Shown here piece by piece: positions 27,972-36,668 of a DNA stretch of 64,000 nt. Source of the DNA: Paracoccus everestensis. GTDB lineage: Bacteria; Pseudomonadota; Alphaproteobacteria; Rhodobacterales; Rhodobacteraceae. Position 1 is the stretch's first letter; every line of letters starts with the position of its first letter. Both the position numbers and the translations under genes were made by a program. The stretch spans positions 2,838,501 through 2,902,500 of the forward strand of contig NZ_CP090836.1 of assembly GCF_021491915.1 (NCBI RefSeq). Direction: 5' to 3'. Below the pieces are notes generated by a model. The model saw nothing but the letters and a program-made list of their open reading frames with translations, was not told the DNA's origin and did not search any database.

Positions 27972-28595
27972 ATGACACAGGAACCCCTTGCCCACCGCAT
28001 CAGTCAGGAACTGGCTGACCGCATCATATCCGGCCAGATCGCGCCGGGGGAACGCCTGCGCCAGGATCACATCGCCGCCGAGTTCGGCGCCAGCCATGTC
28101 CCCGTGCGAGAGGCGTTCCGTCACCTGGAAAGCCGGGGCCTTGCCGTCAGCGAGCCCCGGCGCGGCTTTCGCGTCGCGGGCTTTTCCCCCGCCGAGGCGC
28201 GCGAAGTGGCCGAGATGCGCGCGGCCCTTGAGGTTCTGGCCCTGCGCCATGCCGCGCCCCGCCTGACCCCCGCGATCCTGGATCAGGCCGAGGAGGCTAC
28301 GCGGGCGGGCGATCACGCGGGCGATATCCAGGCCTGGGAAGAGGCCAATCGCCAGTTTCACCGGCTGATCCTGGATCCCTGCGGGATGCCGCGCCTGCTG
28401 AAATCCATCGCCGATCTGCACAGTGCAAGCGCGCGGTTCCTGTTTTCCGGATGGCGCGCTGAATGGGAAGCGCCGACCGATCGCGACCACCGCGCCATCC
28501 TGCACGCCCTGCGGTCGGGCGACTTGGACCGCGCCTGCGCCGTGCTGGGGCGGCATCTGCAATTCAGCGGCCAGCGGCCCTGGACACGACGTTGA
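27972..28595 (+). CDS. bioR: GntR-family biotin repressor BioR
   Basis: A 207-residue GntR/FCD regulator: winged HTH in residues 5-70 (HVPVREAFRHLESRGL) and an all-helical FCD domain in about 75-200 (EMRAALEVLALRHA, then His-rich metal positions FHRLIL and HRAILHAL). Identification as BioR rests on the perfect TTATCTATAA box at its own start and on the same box before bioY immediately downstream. BioR represses biotin synthesis and uptake genes in alphaproteobacteria in response to biotinoyl-AMP or biotin status. Confidence 0.87.
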   Translation: MTQEPLAHRISQELADRIISGQIAPGERLRQDHIAAEFGASHVPVREAFRHLESRGLAVSEPRRGFRVAGFSPAEAREVAEMRAALEVLALRHAAPRLTPAILDQAEEATRAGDHAGDIQAWEEANRQFHRLILDPCGMPRLLKSIADLHSASARFLFSGWRAEWEAPTDRDHRAILHALRSGDLDRACAVLGRHLQFSGQRPWTRR

Positions 28596-28612
28596 ATGGC
28601 CCCCTCTTGATG

Positions 28613-28622
28613 AAATAGATAA
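28613..28622. promoter_or_regulatory. Probable second BioR box upstream of bioY
   Basis: AAATAGATAA matches the BioR palindrome read on the other strand at 8 of 10 positions. It lies 33 bp upstream of the perfect box at 28656. Two boxes could allow cooperative binding; a third partial match (TTATCTGATC at 28631) lies between them. Confidence 0.45.
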
Positions 28623-28655
28623 TTCATGGATTATCTGATCACGACGACTCCATAA

Positions 28656-28665
28656 TTATCTATAA
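28656..28665. promoter_or_regulatory. BioR box upstream of bioY
   Basis: A perfect TTATCTATAA, 19 bp before the bioY ATG, in an AT-rich stretch that probably includes the promoter -10 region. Confidence 0.82.
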
Positions 28666-28684
28666 AATAGACAGCGGGACGATC

Positions 28685-29248
28685 ATGTCAGCTTTGAACT
28701 CTTTCAGCCCCGTGGATCTTCACACCCGGTCCCTGCTTATCCGCCTGCTTGCCATGGCTATTGGCACGGTCCTGCTGGCCATCTCGTCGCGCATCGAGGT
28801 GCCGATGGTGCCGGTGCCGGTCACCATGCAGACCTTTACCGTGGCGATGATCGGCGCGCTGTATGGCTGGCGGCTGGGAACAGCCACTGTTTTGACTTGG
28901 CTGGGGCAGGCAGCCCTGGGTCTGCCGGTGCTGGCGGGCGGCGCGGGGAGCCTTGCCCACTTCGCGGGACCGACCGGCGGCTATCTTGTGGCCTTCGCGG
29001 TGATGGCCGCGCAGATCGGCTGGCTGGCGGAACGCGGCTGGAACGGCGACCGGGCCGCGCTGGCCTTCCTGTCGATGCTGGCGGGCAACCTGATCTGCCT
29101 GGCCTTGGGCGCGGCCTGGCTGTCACGCGGCATCGGCTGGGACGCGGCGATCACCCATGGCGTCCTGCCCTTCCTGATCGGCGCGGTGCTGAAATCCGCC
29201 GTGGGCGCGCTTGCGCTGCGCCAATTGGGCCGTGCGCGCCGCGCATGA
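28685..29248 (+). CDS. bioY: Biotin transporter, substrate-binding S component
   Basis: A 187-residue membrane protein with about six helices. MVPVPVTMQTFTV and GAGSLAHFAGPTGGYLVAF are the conserved BioY sequences that line the biotin site. It works as an ECF-type S component; no BioM/BioN genes are visible here. BioR boxes lie directly upstream. Its stop overlaps the start of the DUF1284 gene (ATGA at 29245). Confidence 0.93.
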   Translation: MSALNSFSPVDLHTRSLLIRLLAMAIGTVLLAISSRIEVPMVPVPVTMQTFTVAMIGALYGWRLGTATVLTWLGQAALGLPVLAGGAGSLAHFAGPTGGYLVAFAVMAAQIGWLAERGWNGDRAALAFLSMLAGNLICLALGAAWLSRGIGWDAAITHGVLPFLIGAVLKSAVGALALRQLGRARRA

Positions 29249-29690
29249 CGGTCCGCCTTCGCGCGCATCACCTGCTGTGCCTGCTGACCTGGGCGGGCAA
29301 GGGTTACAGCCCCGCCTTCACGGCGGGGTTCACCACCATGCCACCCGCATCGCGGCGGGCGAGGCGGTGGTGCTGGTGGACGGCCCCGACGATGTCTGCG
29401 CGCCGATGCTGGACGATCCTGGCTGCCATTGCCGGGGCGGCAGCGTGGCGCGGCGCGATGCGCAGGCTGCCCGCGATGTCGCCGCGCTTCTGGGCTGCCC
29501 GCAGTCGGCCGGGCAGCGGCTGGTGCTGGACCCCGCCACGCTGGACCGAATGCGCCGAGCCTTCGCGGGCGGCGCGATCCGCACCGCCTGCAAGGGCTGC
29601 GAATGGTCCGGCCTGTGCCGCGACATCGCGGATGACGGCTTTGCGGGGGCGGTCCTGCCCGCCCCTCAGCCAGACAGGCTGCGGGCCTGA
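29245..29690 (+). pseudogene. DUF1284 protein gene with a frameshift
   Basis: The first 30 or so codons (MTVRLRAHHLLCLLTWAGKG...) open a typical DUF1284 protein in one frame. From about 29342 the homologous sequence (RIAAGEAVVLVDGPDD, then DDPGCHCRGG and GCEWSGLC with conserved cysteines) continues in another frame to a stop at 29690. One base appears lost near 29337-29342 (ACCACCATGCCACC where ACCATTGCCACC would restore the frame). It overlaps bioY by ATGA. It is either a recent pseudogene or a sequencing or assembly error. DUF1284 proteins are small cysteine-rich proteins of unknown function. Confidence 0.8.
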
Positions 29691-31288
29691 TCGCGCAGCA
29701 CGAACTTCTGGATCTTGCCGGTCGAGGTCTTGGGCAGCGGCCCGAACACCACCGACTTCGGCGCCTTGTAATGGGCCATGTGGTCGCGGCAGAAGGCGAT
29801 GATATCGGCTTCCGACGCCTGCTTGCCGGGGCGCAGGTCCACGAAGGCGCAGGGGGTTTCGCCCCATTTGGCATCGGGGCGCGCGACCACCGCGGCCTCG
29901 TTCACCGCCGGGTGGCGATACAGCACGTCCTCGATTTCCACCGAAGAGATGTTTTCTCCGCCCGAGATGATGATGTCCTTGCTGCGGTCCTTGATCTCGA
30001 CATAGCCGTCGGGATGCATCACTCCCAGATCGCCGGTGGCGAACCAGCCGCCGCGAAAGGCCTTGGCGGTCGCCTCGGGGTTCTTCAGGTATCCGCGCAT
30101 CACGTTGTTGCCGCGCATGAAGATCTCGCCCAGCGTCTGGCCGTCATGGGGGACGGGGGCCAGTGTCTCGGGATCGGCCACCATCAGCCCGCCAAGCGCC
30201 GCGTTGCGCACGCCCTGTCGCGCCTTCAGCCGCGCCCGCCGATCCGGCGGAAGGTCGTTCCATTCCGGCTTCCAGACGCAGACGACCGAGGGGCCATACA
30301 CCTCGGTCAGGCCATAGACGTGCGTGACCTCGACGCCCATGTCCTCCATCGCCTGGATCACGGCGGCGGGGGGCGAGGCACCGGCGGTCATCACCTTCAC
30401 CGGGTGGTCGAAGCGCTTCAGATGCGCGTTCTGCGCCAGCATATTCAAAACGATGGGTGCGCCGCAGAAATGCGTGACGCCCTCGCCCGCGATCAGGTCG
30501 AAGATCGGCTCGGCCCGGACGGCGCGCAGGCAGATCGAGGTTCCGGCATTGGCGGCCATGGCCCAGGGAAAGCACCAGCCGTTGCAGTGAAACATCGGCA
30601 GCGTCCACAGATAAACCGAATGCGCGGGCATCCCCCAGTCCTGCAGCTGAGAGATCGCGTTCAGCGCGGCCCCCCGGTGATGATAAACCACGCCCTTGGG
30701 GTTGCCGGTCGTCCCCGAGGTATAGTTCAGCGCGATCGCATCCCATTCATCGGCAGGCGGCTGCCAGTCGAAGCTGGGATCGCCCTCGACCAGTAGGGCT
30801 TCGTAGTCCAGGGCACCGACCGGGTCGCCATGGATAGTCGTGGGGTCCAGGATGTCCACGACCAGCTTGATGTCACAGCCCTGCAAGGCCTCGCGCGCAA
30901 GGGGGGCGAATTCGCTGTCCACCAGCAGGGCCTTGGCCTCTCCATGCTGCAGGATGAAGCGGACGGTTTCCGCGTCCAGCCGCGTGTTGATCGCGTTCAG
31001 CACCGCGCCCAGCATGGGGACGCCGAAATGGGCCTCGTAAAGTTCGGGGATGTTGGGGGCGATCACCGCCACCGTATCACCGCGCCCGATCCCGCGCGCC
31101 GACAGCGCAGAGGCTAGGCGGCGGCAGCGGTCATGGGTCTGGCCCCAGGTCCGCCGGATCGGGCCATGGACCAAGGCCAGCCGGTCGGGATGAATGGCGG
31201 CGGTGCGAGCCAGGAAATCCAGAGGCGTCAGTTGCGCGAAATTGGCCGCGCAGGCGTCGAGGCCTTGGTCAAAGATGGTGTTGGTCAT
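29666..31288 (-). CDS. Medium-chain-type acyl-CoA synthetase
   Basis: A 540-residue AMP-forming ligase: P-loop NYTSGTTGNPKGVVYHHRG, A5 motif YGLTEVYGP, A7 GDLGVMHPDGYVEIKDRSKD, and catalytic lysine in the C-terminal KTSTGKIQKF. It resembles the AlkK and DmdB group that activates short- and medium-chain acids, including methylmercaptopropionate in marine relatives, but the substrate cannot be decided from sequence. An ABM-domain gene lies 21 bp upstream on the same strand. Confidence 0.88.
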   Translation of the reverse strand: MTNTIFDQGLDACAANFAQLTPLDFLARTAAIHPDRLALVHGPIRRTWGQTHDRCRRLASALSARGIGRGDTVAVIAPNIPELYEAHFGVPMLGAVLNAINTRLDAETVRFILQHGEAKALLVDSEFAPLAREALQGCDIKLVVDILDPTTIHGDPVGALDYEALLVEGDPSFDWQPPADEWDAIALNYTSGTTGNPKGVVYHHRGAALNAISQLQDWGMPAHSVYLWTLPMFHCNGWCFPWAMAANAGTSICLRAVRAEPIFDLIAGEGVTHFCGAPIVLNMLAQNAHLKRFDHPVKVMTAGASPPAAVIQAMEDMGVEVTHVYGLTEVYGPSVVCVWKPEWNDLPPDRRARLKARQGVRNAALGGLMVADPETLAPVPHDGQTLGEIFMRGNNVMRGYLKNPEATAKAFRGGWFATGDLGVMHPDGYVEIKDRSKDIIISGGENISSVEIEDVLYRHPAVNEAAVVARPDAKWGETPCAFVDLRPGKQASEADIIAFCRDHMAHYKAPKSVVFGPLPKTSTGKIQKFVLRDQARSLSG

Positions 31289-31309
31289 GTCCCCTCCCCT
31301 TTTATGCGG

Positions 31310-31630
31310 TCAGCCAGCTCGGCCGATATGCTGGATCGCGGTGAAGCCTTCGAAGCGGGGACCGCCTTCATACAGCTTCTTCGTCTCGCCCGCCCGCGCA
31401 TGGGCGTCGCGGAACTGCTGGCTGCGGGTCCAGCCGATGAAATGATCCTCGGACTCCCAGACCGTGTGCGAGGCATAAAGCCGCCGCCCGTTCTCCTCGG
31501 GGCCTTTCAGCATATGGAACTCGACAAAGCCCGGCAGGCTGTCCAGCTTGCTGTCGCGCGACAGCCACAGCGCCTCAAATTCTTCGGCATTCTCGACAGG
31601 GACGGTAAAGCGGTTCATGGCGATGAACAT
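31310..31630 (-). CDS. Antibiotic biosynthesis monooxygenase (ABM) domain protein
   Basis: A 106-residue ferredoxin-like fold protein of the ABM/HmoA type (MFIAMNRFTVPVENAEEFE, then SHTVWESEDHFIGWTRSQQF). Relatives include heme-degrading monooxygenases and cofactor-free oxygenases. The ATG at 31630 follows AAAGGAG. It probably lies in one operon with the acyl-CoA synthetase. The fold is certain enough; the reaction is not. Confidence 0.82.
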   Translation of the reverse strand: MFIAMNRFTVPVENAEEFEALWLSRDSKLDSLPGFVEFHMLKGPEENGRRLYASHTVWESEDHFIGWTRSQQFRDAHARAGETKKLYEGGPRFEGFTAIQHIGRAG

Positions 31631-31698
31631 GGGGACACTCCTTTTTGCCGGCGATCCTGCCGATCTTGCCGTCATGGATAAGCCCCGACCCGGCGCCT

Positions 31699-31714
31699 GT
31701 CACGCGCTTGTGAC
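31699..31714. promoter_or_regulatory. Inverted repeat GTCAC-N6-GTGAC
   Basis: A perfect 5-bp inverted repeat with a six-base spacer, 55 bp upstream of the exported MBL gene. Its size and spacing resemble sites of CRP/FNR-type regulators. It is also 70 bp upstream of the divergent ABM gene. Assignment to a regulator is speculative. Confidence 0.35.
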
Positions 31715-31768
31715 GGGGCACGCGGACGTTCCGGGTTACGCTTTTCGCGATCTTTCCGGGGGACGACC

Positions 31769-32584
31769 ATGCGCCTTGCCCTTGCCGCCGCCGTGATCGC
31801 CGTTCTGCCGCTGGCCGCGCAGGGTCAGGAACGCAGGCCCAGCCATTGCATCGCGATTGCCAACGGACCCGAGCGTGTCCAGCAGGCCGCCTGGTCCGAT
31901 CCGGTGCCGGATCGGTCGGTCAGGCTGTCATACCTGGGACACGCGATGTTCCTGATCCAGACGCCGGGGGGCTTGGATATCGTCACCGACTTCAACGGCA
32001 ACCTGCATCCCGGCGCGCCGGTCCCGGACGTGGTGACGATGAACCGCGCCCATTCCAGCCACTGGACTGACCGGGTGGACGGGATTGAACACGTGCTGCG
32101 CGGCTGGTCGGACCAGTTCGGGGTGGCGGCTGACCATTACCTGACGCTGGACGACGCGCTGATCCGCAATGTCCCGACCGACATCCGGTCCTTTGGCACG
32201 GTCGAGGAAGGCGGCAATTCCATCTTCGTCTTCGAGGCGGGCGGGCTGTGCATCGCGCATCTGGGCCACCTGCATCACGAACCCACGGACGAGGATTACG
32301 CCCGCCTTGGCCGCGTCGATGTCCTGCTGGTCCCGGTGGACGGCAGCTATACGATGGAGCAGGCGGCGATGATGCGCGTCGTCAGCCGCCTGAACAGTTC
32401 CGTGGTGATCCCGATGCACTGGTTCGGCCCTGCGCGGCTGGAAACCTTCCTGACCGGCATGTCAGGCCAGTTCGCCATCCAGCGGCCAGGGGGCAGCGAA
32501 TACCTGACCTCCCTGCGCGGGCTGCCGGACAGGCCGACGGTGATGGTTCTGGAACCGGCATCCTTGGGGCGAAGCTGGCCTTGA
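31769..32584 (+). CDS. Exported MBL-fold (UlaG-like) protein with altered metal motif
   Basis: A 271-residue protein with a signal peptide (1-20, ending AAQGQ). The body follows UlaG-type MBL hydrolases: LSYLGHAMFLIQTPGGLDIVTDF, later CIAHLGHLHHEP, DVLLVPVDGSYTM and VIPMHWFG. The canonical HxHxDH metal motif is replaced by HSSHWTD (His95, His98, Asp101), so metal content and activity may differ. Predicted periplasmic; substrate unknown. GTCAC-N6-GTGAC at 31699-31714 lies upstream. Confidence 0.8.
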   Translation: MRLALAAAVIAVLPLAAQGQERRPSHCIAIANGPERVQQAAWSDPVPDRSVRLSYLGHAMFLIQTPGGLDIVTDFNGNLHPGAPVPDVVTMNRAHSSHWTDRVDGIEHVLRGWSDQFGVAADHYLTLDDALIRNVPTDIRSFGTVEEGGNSIFVFEAGGLCIAHLGHLHHEPTDEDYARLGRVDVLLVPVDGSYTMEQAAMMRVVSRLNSSVVIPMHWFGPARLETFLTGMSGQFAIQRPGGSEYLTSLRGLPDRPTVMVLEPASLGRSWP

Positions 32585-32638
32585 CGGGGACGGGGCGCGG
32601 CAACACTCTGCCCGCCGAACCAGCGAAGGCCTGCGCCA

Positions 32639-33328
32639 ATGTCCGATTTCATCATCCCGCCCACAGCCATTCCGTCCCTGCCCGTGGCAGGCGACAGCCG
32701 CCGCTTTCCGGTGCGCCGGATCTATTGCGTGGGCCGTAACTATGCCGACCACGCGCGCGAGATGGGCCATGACCCGGATCGCGAACCCCCGTTCTTCTTT
32801 TCCAAGCCAGCCGACACGCTGCTGTCAGGGGACGCCGACCTGCCCTATCCGCCCCAGACGGGCGACCTTCATTTCGAGGCGGAACTGGTCGTGGCACTTG
32901 GTGCGGGCGGGGTGGACATTGCACCTGACGACGCGCAGGGGCTGATCTGGGGCTATGCCGCCGGCAACGACTTCACCCGGCGCGATTTGCAGGCGGCGGC
33001 GAAGAAGGCCGGGCGGCCCTGGGATCTGGCCAAGGGCTTCGATCTGTCGGCAGCCTGCGGGCTGCTGCATCCCGCCAGGCAGACAGGCGCGCTGAACGGC
33101 GGGCGGATCGCGCTGACGGTCGATGGCGCCATCCGGCAGGAGTCGGATTTGTCGCAGATGATCTGGCCCGTCGCCGATGTCATCGCCCATCTGTCGCAGT
33201 CGGTGCGGCTGGAGCCGGGCGATTTGATCTTCACCGGCACCCCGGCAGGGGTGGGGGCGGTCACGCGCGGGCAGGTTGTCACGGTCGAGATCGAAGGGCT
33301 GACGCCGCTGGTGACGCGGATCGTCTGA
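32639..33328 (+). CDS. Fumarylacetoacetate hydrolase family protein
   Basis: A 229-residue FAH-fold enzyme of the short type (acylpyruvase, oxaloacetate decarboxylase or 2-hydroxyhepta-2,4-diene-dioate isomerase group). FCVGRNYADHA-like opening, metal glutamates in LHFEAELVVALG and the aspartate region YAAGNDFTRRDLQ are present, and the end is IFTGTPAGVGAV. A cytoplasmic enzyme of aromatic or keto-acid breakdown is likely; the substrate is open. Confidence 0.87.
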   Translation: MSDFIIPPTAIPSLPVAGDSRRFPVRRIYCVGRNYADHAREMGHDPDREPPFFFSKPADTLLSGDADLPYPPQTGDLHFEAELVVALGAGGVDIAPDDAQGLIWGYAAGNDFTRRDLQAAAKKAGRPWDLAKGFDLSAACGLLHPARQTGALNGGRIALTVDGAIRQESDLSQMIWPVADVIAHLSQSVRLEPGDLIFTGTPAGVGAVTRGQVVTVEIEGLTPLVTRIV

Positions 33329-33341
33329 CGGGCAGGCGAAA

Positions 33342-33417
33342 GGTGCGTGCAAGCACGCACCCTACGGTGCATTCCCTGCGCCGATCGCCGCCCGTAGGGT
33401 GCGTGTTCACACGCACC
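33342..33417. repeat. Paired hairpin repeat (large inverted repeat) between convergent genes
   Basis: Two copies of a 20-bp hairpin unit, GGTGCGTG-N4-CACGCACC, at 33342-33361 and 33398-33417, in opposite orientation. The inner flanks CTACGG and CCGTAG also pair. The whole can form either two small hairpins or one long cruciform with 26-bp arms around a 24-nt centre. It lies between the FAH gene (+) and the RND permease gene (-), a typical place for REP-like elements and bidirectional terminators. The rest of 33329-33551 shows nothing recognisable. Confidence 0.75.
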
Positions 33418-33551
33418 ATCCTTCGTCAAACCGGCCCGAGCGGCAGGCACGGGCACGGGACCAGGCAAGGCATTCGGATCTGGCCGGACCGCTGCGCAGG
33501 CCCCAGTGTCCTAAACGGAATCAGCCAGTGCGGGGCGGTGCATTCGGAAAC

Positions 33552-36500
33552 TCATGCGGGCTTCCGCCTTCTTTTCTTCACAAGCTCAACCGCCTTCAGC
33601 ACGGCCACATAGAAGACCGGCACCAGGAAGATCCCGATTACGGCGGATGACGCCATGCCGCCCAGAACCCCGATCCCGATGGAGTTCTGCGCCCCTGCCC
33701 CGGCGCCGCTGGCGATGGCCAGGGGCAGCACGCCCAGCATGAAGGCAAAGGTGGTCATCAGGATCGGACGCAGGCGCATCTTGGACGCCTCGATGGAGGC
33801 CTCCAGCAGGGGACGGCCCTGCGCCACCAGCGATTGCGCGAATTCCACGATCAGGATGGCATTTCGCGCCGCAAGGCCGATGGTCGTCAGCAAGCCCACC
33901 TTGAAATAGACGTCATTCGACTGGTCGAAGAACAAGGCCGCCGCCAGGGCGCCCAGGATGCCCACCGGCACGGTCATCATCACCGCAAGCGGCACCGTCC
34001 AGCTTTCGTAAAGCGCGGCAAGCGCCAGGAACACGACCAGGGCAGACAGCGCGAACAGCACCGGCGCCTGGTTGCCCGACAGCCGTTCCTGATAGGACAG
34101 GCCCGTCCAGGCGGTCCCGTAGCCGCCGTCCATTTCCGCCACGATCTCCTCCATCGCGTCCATGCCCGCGCCGGACGACAGCCCCTGGGCCGAGGCGCCC
34201 GACAGTTCCAGGGCGCGGGTGCCGCCATAGCGGGCCAGGGCCTGGGGTTCCTGATCCCAGACCTGGGTGGAAAAGGCTCCGAAATTCACGATGTCGCCGT
34301 CGGAATTGCGGGCGAACCAGCGGTCGATATCCTCGGGCTGGGACCGGGCGTAAGCCTCGCCCTGGACGATCACCGGGCGCAGTTCGGTGCCAAGCGCAAA
34401 ATCGTTCACGTCACGGCCCGAAAAGATCACGGACAGCATCGCGTTCACCTCGGATATGGACAGGCCAAAGGCCGCGGCCTTCTGCTGGTCGATGTCCAGG
34501 CGCAGGGAGGTCTGGAACGGCGCCTCGTTTCCGCGCAGGTTGGTGACGCGCCCATCTGTTTGCGCGGTTGCAACAAGCTGGTCGGCGGCAGCGGACAGGG
34601 CTTCCTGCCCCCGGCCCGACTGGTCCAGCAGATACATGGAAAAGCCGGACGACGCACCCATGCCGGGGATCGAGGGCGGTTGCAGGAAATAGGCCTGGCC
34701 CGCGCGGTTGTTCATGAAGAAATACCCGTTCGCCCGCGCCACCAGCGATGCCACGTCCAGGCCCGGTCGATCCTCGTATTCGCGCAGCTTGGCAAACAGC
34801 ATGGCATTGTTCTGGCCCGACCCGCCGAAGCTGAAGCCCAGGACGGAAAAAGTCGATTCGACTGTGTCGGATTCCTGGACGCGCAGGTATTCCTCGACCT
34901 TTTCGACCAGGGCCTGGGTTGCGGCGGTGGTCGATCCGTCGGGCGTCTGGATCATCACCATCATCACGCCCTGATCCTCGTCCGGCAAAAAGGATCCGGG
35001 CAGCTTGCCGTAAAGCGCCCCGGCCCCGAAGCCGATGGCCACCAGCACGATCAACATCCGGAACGGACGGCGCACCAGCCGCGACACCGCCGCGCCATAG
35101 CCGTTGGTGGCGCGATCCAGGTTGCGGTTGAACCAGCGGGCGGGTGCGATCCCGTCGCCATGCTTGCGCGGGCGCAACAGGCTGGCGCACATGGCCGGCG
35201 TCAGGATCACGGCCACGCCCAGCGACAGCACCATGGCGGTGATGATCGTCAGCGAGAACTGGCGATAGATCACCCCTGTCGCCCCAGACATGAAGGCCAT
35301 GGGCAGGAACACCGCCGACAGCACCATCACGATGCCGACCAAGGCCGAGGTGATCTCGTCCATGCTTTTCTGCGTGGCCTCGACGGGGCCAAGGCCTTCC
35401 TCCTCCATCACCCGCTCGACGTTTTCGACCACGACGATGGCGTCGTCGACCAGAAGGCCGATGGCCAGCACCAGGGCGAACATGGTCAGCGTGTTGATGG
35501 AAAAGCCCGCCGCCGCCAGCACGCCAAAGGTGCCCAGAAGCACGACCGGGATGGCGACCACCGGGATGATTGTGGCGCGCCAGCTTTGCAGGAAGGCCAG
35601 GATCACCAGGAAGACCAGCACCACGGCCTCGGCCAGGGTCTTGTAGACCTGGTGGATCGACTTTTCGACAAAGGGCGCGGTGTCATAGGGATAGACGACC
35701 TGCACCCCCGCAGGCAGGGACGGCGCAACAGTGTCGATGACCGCGCGCACGGCATGGGCGGTATCGACGGCATTCGCCCCCGTCGCCAGGTTCACGCCGA
35801 AACCCGCCGCCGGGTTGCCGTTGTACCGCGCAGCCCCGCCATAGGATTCCTGCCCGATCTCGATCCGGGCGACATCCCCCAGGAAGACGGTTGACCCGTC
35901 CGGGTCCACCCGCAACAGGATCCGCTCGAATTCGGGGACGGATGAAAACTGCGACTGCGCCGACAAGGTCATGGTCAGCCGCTGCCCTTCGGCACTGGGT
36001 TCGGCGCCCAGGTCGCCCACGGTGACATTGCTGTTCTGTTGGGACACGGCTGCGGTCACATCGGCGGGCGTGACCTGGTATTGCGCCATCTTCATCGGAT
36101 CCAGCCAGATGCGCATCGCATAGCCCGACCCGAAGGTGTTGATCGATCCGACGCCCGGCGTCCGCTTGACCGGATCCTCGATCATCTGGGACACCAGATC
36201 GCCCAGCTCGACCGTCGAATGGCTGCCATCGCTGCTGGTCAGCGCCCCCACCAGCAGGATCGACGAGGTCGAGCGCGACACGTTCACGCCCTGGCTCTGC
36301 ACGATGTCGGGCAGCTGGCTGGTGACCAGTTGCAGCTTGTTCTGGACCTGGACCTGCGCGATGTCGGGATCGACCGTGTCGTCAAAGGTCAGCGACACCG
36401 AGGCAGATCCCGGCGTCGAATTCGAGGTCATGTAGATCAGGCCGTCGATCCCGGTCATCCCGTCCTCGATCACGGTGGTGACGGAATTTTCCACGATCTC

Positions 36501-36662
36501 GGCGGATGCGCCGGTATAGCTCGCGCTGATGCGGACGGTGGTGGGGGCGATCTGGGGATATTGCTCGATCGCCAGGGATTGCAGGCCGAGGGCGCCGACC
36601 AGCATGGTCACAAAGGCCAGAACCCAGGCAAAGACGGGACGGTGGATGAAAAAGCGGGCCAT
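33552..36662 (-). CDS. RND efflux pump, inner-membrane transporter
   Basis: A 1036-residue HAE1-type RND transporter (AcrB/MexB family). Twelve membrane helices with two large periplasmic loops; the opening MARFFIHRPVFAWVLAFV is typical. The proton-relay aspartates are in LAIGLLVDDAIVVVENVERVM of helix 4, and GLAARNAILIVEFAQ is the matching helix 10 motif. It exports hydrophobic drugs or solvents by proton antiport. It follows the adaptor gene by six bases; no outer-membrane TolC-type gene is present here. Confidence 0.94.
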   Translation of the reverse strand: MARFFIHRPVFAWVLAFVTMLVGALGLQSLAIEQYPQIAPTTVRISASYTGASAEIVENSVTTVIEDGMTGIDGLIYMTSNSTPGSASVSLTFDDTVDPDIAQVQVQNKLQLVTSQLPDIVQSQGVNVSRSTSSILLVGALTSSDGSHSTVELGDLVSQMIEDPVKRTPGVGSINTFGSGYAMRIWLDPMKMAQYQVTPADVTAAVSQQNSNVTVGDLGAEPSAEGQRLTMTLSAQSQFSSVPEFERILLRVDPDGSTVFLGDVARIEIGQESYGGAARYNGNPAAGFGVNLATGANAVDTAHAVRAVIDTVAPSLPAGVQVVYPYDTAPFVEKSIHQVYKTLAEAVVLVFLVILAFLQSWRATIIPVVAIPVVLLGTFGVLAAAGFSINTLTMFALVLAIGLLVDDAIVVVENVERVMEEEGLGPVEATQKSMDEITSALVGIVMVLSAVFLPMAFMSGATGVIYRQFSLTIITAMVLSLGVAVILTPAMCASLLRPRKHGDGIAPARWFNRNLDRATNGYGAAVSRLVRRPFRMLIVLVAIGFGAGALYGKLPGSFLPDEDQGVMMVMIQTPDGSTTAATQALVEKVEEYLRVQESDTVESTFSVLGFSFGGSGQNNAMLFAKLREYEDRPGLDVASLVARANGYFFMNNRAGQAYFLQPPSIPGMGASSGFSMYLLDQSGRGQEALSAAADQLVATAQTDGRVTNLRGNEAPFQTSLRLDIDQQKAAAFGLSISEVNAMLSVIFSGRDVNDFALGTELRPVIVQGEAYARSQPEDIDRWFARNSDGDIVNFGAFSTQVWDQEPQALARYGGTRALELSGASAQGLSSGAGMDAMEEIVAEMDGGYGTAWTGLSYQERLSGNQAPVLFALSALVVFLALAALYESWTVPLAVMMTVPVGILGALAAALFFDQSNDVYFKVGLLTTIGLAARNAILIVEFAQSLVAQGRPLLEASIEASKMRLRPILMTTFAFMLGVLPLAIASGAGAGAQNSIGIGVLGGMASSAVIGIFLVPVFYVAVLKAVELVKKRRRKPA

Positions 36663-36668
36663 GCGCGG

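Noticed and set aside
28631..28640. A third BioR box (TTATCTGATC)
   Set aside because: Only the first six bases match the palindrome, so it is mentioned as a partial match only.
33834..35894. A 686-codon open frame antisense to the RND transporter gene
   Set aside because: It is His/Gly/Gln/Arg-rich low-complexity translation typical of the reverse strand of GC-rich genes, and it opposes a clearly real RND gene.
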